Positions 6,903 through 10,281 of a DNA stretch of 10,281 bases are shown here, piece by piece (position 1 is the first letter of the stretch; every line of letters begins with the position of its first letter). The stretch comes from an uncultured Lachnospiraceae bacterium (GTDB taxonomy: Bacteria > Bacillota > Clostridia > Lachnospirales > Lachnospiraceae), in the NCBI GenBank assembly GCA_900553355.1, contig USDK01000076.1, positions 1 to 10,281 on the forward strand, given 5' to 3'. Below the pieces are notes generated by a model. It searched no databases and had not been told where the DNA came from. It saw nothing but the letters and a program-made list of their open reading frames with translations. Position numbers and translations under genes: made by a program.

Positions 6903-7610
6903 ATGGTAAATAAACAAAAAATACTGATCGTAGATGACGATGAAAATATTGCAGAGCTGATCTCTCTCTACCTCACCAAAGAGTGTTTTGACACACTGAT
7001 GGTCCATGATGGGGAAAAAGCTCTGATTGCCTTTGATTCCTACCATCCGGATCTGATCCTCTTAGATCTGATGCTTCCGGGAATCGACGGCTACCAGGTC
7101 TGCCGGGAGATCCGGGCAAGATCCAACGTCCCCATCATCATGCTTTCCGCAAAAGGAGAAGTCTTTGATAAGGTACTTGGGCTGGAGCTTGGCGCCGACG
7201 ACTATATTATGAAGCCTTTTGATTCGAAAGAGATGGTTGCCAGAGTCCGGGCTGTCCTGCGCCGTTACCAGGCTGCCCCCAAATCAGACAGCGATACAGA
7301 AAGCAGGGGAAAATGCGTCTCCTACCCCGGCATCACCATCAATCTTACTAATTATTCTGTCGTTGTGGACGGTCAGACCGTAGACATGCCGCCAAAGGAA
7401 CTGGAGCTTTTATATTTCCTGGCCGCATCCCCCAACAAGGTCTTTACCCGCGAACAGCTTCTGGACCAGATCTGGGGCTATGAATACATTGGAGATACCC
7501 GTACGGTGGACGTACATATCAAACGGCTCCGGGAAAAGATCAAAGACCATGATTCCTGGAGCTTAAGCACCGTCTGGGGAATCGGCTATAAATTTGAAGT
7601 CAAATCATAA
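6903..7610 (+). CDS. OmpR/PhoB-family response regulator
   Basis: This 235-residue protein has a receiver domain (about 5-120) and a winged-helix DNA-binding domain (about 138-233). The acidic pocket is DDD (11-13), the phosphate acceptor is Asp55 in LLDLMLPG, and Ser82 and Lys104 (in IMKPFD) complete the conserved switch set. The effector domain has PPKELELLYFLA, GDTRTVDVHIKRLREKI and a terminal VWGIGYKFE, all standard for the class. The ATG follows a very strong AAAGGAGGT. The histidine kinase gene starts 17 bases after its stop, so it is the cognate partner. I see no promoter in the 24 bases after mutS2, so expression may depend on mutS2 transcription or a promoter inside that gene. Target genes cannot be read from sequence; the neighbouring binding-protein gene is a natural candidate. 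Confidence 0.95.
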   Translation: MVNKQKILIVDDDENIAELISLYLTKECFDTLMVHDGEKALIAFDSYHPDLILLDLMLPGIDGYQVCREIRARSNVPIIMLSAKGEVFDKVLGLELGADDYIMKPFDSKEMVARVRAVLRRYQAAPKSDSDTESRGKCVSYPGITINLTNYSVVVDGQTVDMPPKELELLYFLAASPNKVFTREQLLDQIWGYEYIGDTRTVDVHIKRLREKIKDHDSWSLSTVWGIGYKFEVKS

Positions 7611-7627
7611 AAGGCAGAAGGGATCCT

Positions 7628-9040
7628 ATGCGCAGCACACTTTATCTGAAATTCATTATCCTTTATATTATATTCGGCTTTCTAAGCCTCTTTACGGTAG
7701 CAACTCTGACCACCGGACTGACAAGGCAGCCTCTGCAGCGGTATATCGCTACAACTATGTATCAGGAGGCCAGTCTGGTGGCCAGCGATTATTTGCCCCA
7801 GTATTTTTCCAACCGTCTGTCTGTTTCAGATGTCCGTCTTCAGCTCTCCGGGATCGAGACCCAGCTTAATGCTGCCGTGTGGTTTCTCTCCCAGGACGGC
7901 GAAGTACTTGCATCCGCACAGTCAGACGGCTACCCTGCTGCCCCGGAAAACATTGCAGACTTTGATCCGGCAGAAACCGGCAGCGCACACTACCAGATCG
8001 GAAACTACCATTCCTGTTTTGATGAAGACGTGATCACGGTCATCGCCCCTGTCGTCTACGGTTACTCACCTCACGGCTATCTGATGATCCATAAATACGC
8101 CTCCGACACTCAGGCGGTCCAGACCCTTTTGCTGCGCGCCGTCTATATCACACTGGTCGTAATCTTTTTACTGTCCTTTGTCATCCTGCTTGGATTCCAG
8201 TTCTTTGTCTACCGCCCCCTGCGTAAGATCACCGAGGCGGCCACCCAGTATGCCTCCGGCAATCTGGAATATGAGATTCCGGTCACTACCGAAGACGAGA
8301 TGGGCTATCTGTCCGCCTCCTTAAACTACATGTCTTCCCAGCTCCGGGACATCGAAGACTACCAGAAAAAATTTGTGGCCAACGTCTCCCACGACTTCCG
8401 CTCACCTCTGACTTCCATCAAAGGATATGTGGAGGCCATGGCTGACGGCACCATTCCGCCGGAAATGCATGAAAAATATCTGAAAATCATTCTTTTTGAG
8501 ACAGAACGCCTGACAGATCTGACTCAGGATCTGCTGACCCTGAATGAATTTGACAATAAAAACATCCTGCTGAACCGGGAAAAATTTGATATCCATGAGG
8601 TCATAAAAAATACAGCTGCCTCTTTTGAAGGCACCTGTACTCAGAAAAAAATCTCGATTGAACTTCTGCTTGCCACCAAACATCTCCAGGTCTATGCCGA
8701 CAAGCGTAAGATCCACCAGGTTCTCTACAATCTGCTGGACAATGCCATCAAATTCAGCGACCCGGAGTCTACTGTCACCATTGAAACCACAGAGCGCGGA
8801 GAAAAGGTCTACATCTCTGTAAAAGACTATGGGATCGGGATCCCCCGCAGTGCGCTGAATAAGATCTGGGAACGTTTTTACAAAACAGACCTTTCCCGCG
8901 GCAAGGATAAGAAGGGCACCGGCCTGGGACTTGCGATCGTAAAAGAAGCCATCCAGGCACACGGCGAAAACATCAATGTCGTCAGCACAGAAGGCGTCGG
9001 TACCGAGTTTATTTTCTCCCTTCCAAAAAGCAGCGACTGA
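7628..9040 (+). CDS. Two-component sensor histidine kinase (HAMP, HisKA, HATPase_c)
   Basis: The 470-residue membrane kinase has a first membrane segment at about 8-29, an extracytoplasmic sensor region of about 140 residues (30-170), a second membrane segment (about 171-194), a HAMP domain (about 195-247), a HisKA domain with the phosphorylated His255 in NVSHDFRSPLTSIKGYVEAM, and a HATPase domain with N-box NLLDNAIKFS (368-377), G1 DYGIGIP (400-406) and G2 GTGLGLAIVKE (430-440). All catalytic motifs are intact. The start ATG has AAGGGA four bases upstream. It should phosphorylate the response regulator directly upstream. The sensor region has no ligand-binding motif that I recognise. Its last codons form one arm of a hairpin terminator for the convergent gene. 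Confidence 0.95.
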   Translation: MRSTLYLKFIILYIIFGFLSLFTVATLTTGLTRQPLQRYIATTMYQEASLVASDYLPQYFSNRLSVSDVRLQLSGIETQLNAAVWFLSQDGEVLASAQSDGYPAAPENIADFDPAETGSAHYQIGNYHSCFDEDVITVIAPVVYGYSPHGYLMIHKYASDTQAVQTLLLRAVYITLVVIFLLSFVILLGFQFFVYRPLRKITEAATQYASGNLEYEIPVTTEDEMGYLSASLNYMSSQLRDIEDYQKKFVANVSHDFRSPLTSIKGYVEAMADGTIPPEMHEKYLKIILFETERLTDLTQDLLTLNEFDNKNILLNREKFDIHEVIKNTAASFEGTCTQKKISIELLLATKHLQVYADKRKIHQVLYNLLDNAIKFSDPESTVTIETTERGEKVYISVKDYGIGIPRSALNKIWERFYKTDLSRGKDKKGTGLGLAIVKEAIQAHGENINVVSTEGVGTEFIFSLPKSSD

Positions 9041-9061
9041 TCCTAGTACAGGATCCGCTGC
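9025..9061 (-). terminator. Intrinsic terminator overlapping two convergent stop codons
   Basis: GCAGCG (9030-9035) pairs with CGCTGC (9056-9061), and GATCC (9039-9043) pairs with GGATC (9051-9055), leaving a 3-base bulge (9036-9038) and a 7-base loop. On the minus strand the stem is followed at once by TTTTT (9029-9025), so it suits termination of the binding-protein gene. On the plus strand the bases after the stem (ACTTCTT) are a poor U-tract, so stopping of the kinase transcript is less sure. The kinase TGA (9038-9040) and the binding-protein TAG (9045-9043) both lie inside the hairpin. Confidence 0.7.
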
Positions 9062-10131
9062 ACTTCTTCCGTCTTCAGGTTCTGGGCATCTACCCACAGA
9101 TAGCCGGTATTCACTACAGCCTCATTTCCCTGCCCAAGCGCTGCCCTGGCAGCGGCAACGACAGAAGCATATCCCATCCCGTAAGGGTTCTGAACGATCA
9201 GTCCGCTGATCTGTCCTTCGGACAGGGCGCTGATCTCGTCTTCTTCTGCATCAAATCCTACGATCACCGGATCTGTATCCATCGCGTCTGACAGCTCCAG
9301 CGCACAGGATACTGCATCAGAGCTGACCGCAAAAATCCCTGTAATATCGGGATACTGGGCAAGAAAGGCTTCCATCGGATCTGTATCCGGATCCGTTGTC
9401 TCCAGCTGATCCAGATAGCAGGTTTCAGCAATGGTAATCCCCGGATGCTGACTCTGCATCTCATCACGGAATGCGCTTTCTCTTACCATTTCTGCCTTTG
9501 CTTTGGAATTATCTACCAGGATCAACACGCTTCCTGTATCTTCCATATCCTCTGCCATCCTGGAAGCCGCTTCTCTTGCAGCGGCATCATTATCTGTAGA
9601 AACAGTGGACATCAGTCCCTGGTAATCACTGCCTGAATCAAAAGCCACCACCGGAATGCCGTTTTCCGCCGCCAGATCAAACTGTACTTCGCAGGCTGAA
9701 GCATCTGAAAGGGCAATCCCCACAGCCACCGGGTAACGGGCCAGCTCCTCATCCAGGATATTGACCTGTTCATCCACATTATCCGGAGTATCTGCTGCGT
9801 TATATGTGGCTTTGACCTTGTCACTTCCTTCATATTCCAGCAATGTATTGATATCCTCTACGGCCTGGTTCATCCCCTTCTTTATCTCTTCCCAGTATGC
9901 TCCGCTTCCTGATCTTCCCAGAATGGAAATATAGGAACCAGGCTCCAGATCCAGCCCATTTACATTATTGTAGGCATTGGGCTGTATCATATTAAGTTTT
10001 GCCTGCTCTGCCGTCACCTCTGGCACCTCTGCCGTCACCTGGCCTCCTGTATATTCTTCCCGGGCCGCACAGCCTCCAAGAATGGCCGTCAGCAGAAGCA
10101 GGGCTGTCACTTTTCTATATCTGCTCTTCAT
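9043..10131 (-). CDS. Sugar-type substrate-binding lipoprotein (Peripla_BP_4 family)
   Basis: The frame extends upstream to a GTG at 10188, but the ATG at 10131 has AGGAGAG eight bases or so before it and begins a perfect lipoprotein signal: KSRYRK, a hydrophobic run, then LGGC with lipidated Cys21. The 362-residue product matches ribose/galactose-type binding proteins of the type I periplasmic fold: ISILGRSGSGAYWEEIKKGM (69-88), GIPVVAFDSGSD (158-169), VSTDN (177-181), ITGIFAVSSDAV (263-274), VIVGFDAE (289-296) and QNPYGMGYASV (314-324). It would sit on the outer face of the membrane and present a sugar or similar ligand to an ABC importer or a sensor. No permease or ATPase gene is in the window, and the gene ends two bases from the convergent kinase stop, so a sensory role with that kinase is possible. 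The ligand cannot be told from sequence. Confidence 0.88.
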   Translation of the reverse strand: MKSRYRKVTALLLLTAILGGCAAREEYTGGQVTAEVPEVTAEQAKLNMIQPNAYNNVNGLDLEPGSYISILGRSGSGAYWEEIKKGMNQAVEDINTLLEYEGSDKVKATYNAADTPDNVDEQVNILDEELARYPVAVGIALSDASACEVQFDLAAENGIPVVAFDSGSDYQGLMSTVSTDNDAAAREAASRMAEDMEDTGSVLILVDNSKAKAEMVRESAFRDEMQSQHPGITIAETCYLDQLETTDPDTDPMEAFLAQYPDITGIFAVSSDAVSCALELSDAMDTDPVIVGFDAEEDEISALSEGQISGLIVQNPYGMGYASVVAAARAALGQGNEAVVNTGYLWVDAQNLKTEEVQRILY

Positions 10132-10138
10132 GGTTTTT

Positions 10139-10162
10139 CTCTCCTGTTCCAATTGTTCCAAT
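10139..10162 (-). promoter_or_regulatory. Ribosome binding site and perfect 9-base tandem repeat in the binding-protein leader
   Basis: AGGAGAG (10145-10139) fixes the start at ATG 10131. Immediately upstream, ATTGGAACA occurs twice in tandem without mismatch (10162-10154 and 10153-10145), the second copy sharing one base with the ribosome binding site. A tandem repeat next to a ribosome binding site could bind a regulator or simply reflect slippage; nothing here decides between them. Confidence 0.5.
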
Positions 10163-10216
10163 ATGTCATACACTGTAACATCAACCACTATACACCAATT
10201 TTACGCAAAAGTGTTT

Positions 10217-10235
10217 AAAATTTTTCTTAAATTTT
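10217..10235. promoter_or_regulatory. AT-rich inverted repeat in the binding-protein 5' leader
   Basis: AAAATTT (10217-10223) and AAATTTT (10229-10235) form a perfect 7-base inverted repeat around five bases, just downstream of the expected transcription start. It is too AT-rich to be a stable RNA hairpin, so if functional it is more likely a DNA operator. Confidence 0.25.
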
Positions 10236-10242
10236 ATATCTG

Positions 10243-10277
10243 ATTTTTGATTATCCGCATAAACACTATACTTTCAA
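10243..10277 (-). promoter_or_regulatory. Sigma-A-type promoter for the binding-protein gene
   Basis: On the minus strand TTGAAA (10277-10272) is followed after 16 bases by GATAAT (10255-10250), each matching five of six consensus positions. Transcription would start near 10243 and give a leader of about 110 bases before ATG 10131. A second -10-like TATAGT (about 10193-10188) lacks a usable -35. Bases upstream of 10281 are unseen, so another promoter or an upstream gene cannot be excluded. Confidence 0.5.
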
Positions 10278-10281
10278 GCAT

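Noticed and set aside
8402..9097. A 231-codon minus-strand frame opposite the kinase catalytic region
   Set aside because: The kinase on the plus strand has every expected motif; the antisense frame has none and no ribosome binding site.
10132..10188. A GTG at 10188 as start of the substrate-binding protein
   Set aside because: It would put 19 hydrophilic residues before the lipoprotein signal. The ATG at 10131 has a good ribosome binding site and a standard signal sequence.
1..10281. CRISPR array, tRNA or rRNA genes, insertion sequence ends
   Set aside because: I saw no regularly spaced repeats, no cloverleaf or rRNA-like segment, and no transposase reading frame in either strand.

Overview
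The window looks chromosomal and comes from a low-to-mid-GC Gram-positive anaerobe, most probably a Lachnospiraceae (class Clostridia). The basis is the flavour of the proteins (a clostridial-type MutS2, a YhaM-type exoribonuclease, an extended RlmD, an acidic membrane-anchored HtrA-like protein), strong AAGGAGG-type ribosome binding sites and sigma-A-like promoters. Assignment is from recognition of families, not from a search.

Layout. A minus-strand operon runs leftward from a promoter near 4411-4446: an HtrA-like PDZ membrane protein (3074-4384), a YhaM-like OB-fold/HD 3'-5' exoribonuclease (2112-3053), a palindrome-rich spacer (2023-2094), and the 23S rRNA m5U methyltransferase gene rlmD (510-2000). 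RlmD stops at an in-frame TAA, but the same frame continues for 71 codons (297-509). It ends in a TAATG overlap with the start of another small gene that leaves the window at base 1. The leftmost ~300 bases are about 36% GC by hand count and use almost only TTA/TTG leucine codons, unlike the GC-richer genes to the right. I read this as the left end of an integrated mobile element whose insertion into the 3' end of rlmD gave the enzyme a foreign C-terminus, now cut by a nonsense codon.

Divergently, on the plus strand, mutS2 (4503-6878) is followed 24 bases later by an OmpR-type response regulator (6903-7610) and, after 17 bases, by its histidine kinase (7628-9040). Convergent with the kinase, with only two bases between stop codons, is a lipoprotein sugar-type substrate-binding protein (9043-10131). 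A bulged hairpin covering both stop codons, followed by T5 on the minus strand, can terminate that gene. Its promoter lies at the right edge.

How the genes may work together. mutS2, rlmD and yhaM are housekeeping functions in ribosome rescue or recombination control, rRNA modification and RNA turnover. The HtrA-like protein has lost all three protease catalytic residues, so it is probably a PDZ scaffold or sensor at the membrane. The two-component pair and the orphan binding protein may form a sensory unit, but no ABC permease or ATPase is visible to test this. The points most worth a second look are the broken RlmD tail and mobile-element junction, and the catalytically dead HtrA.
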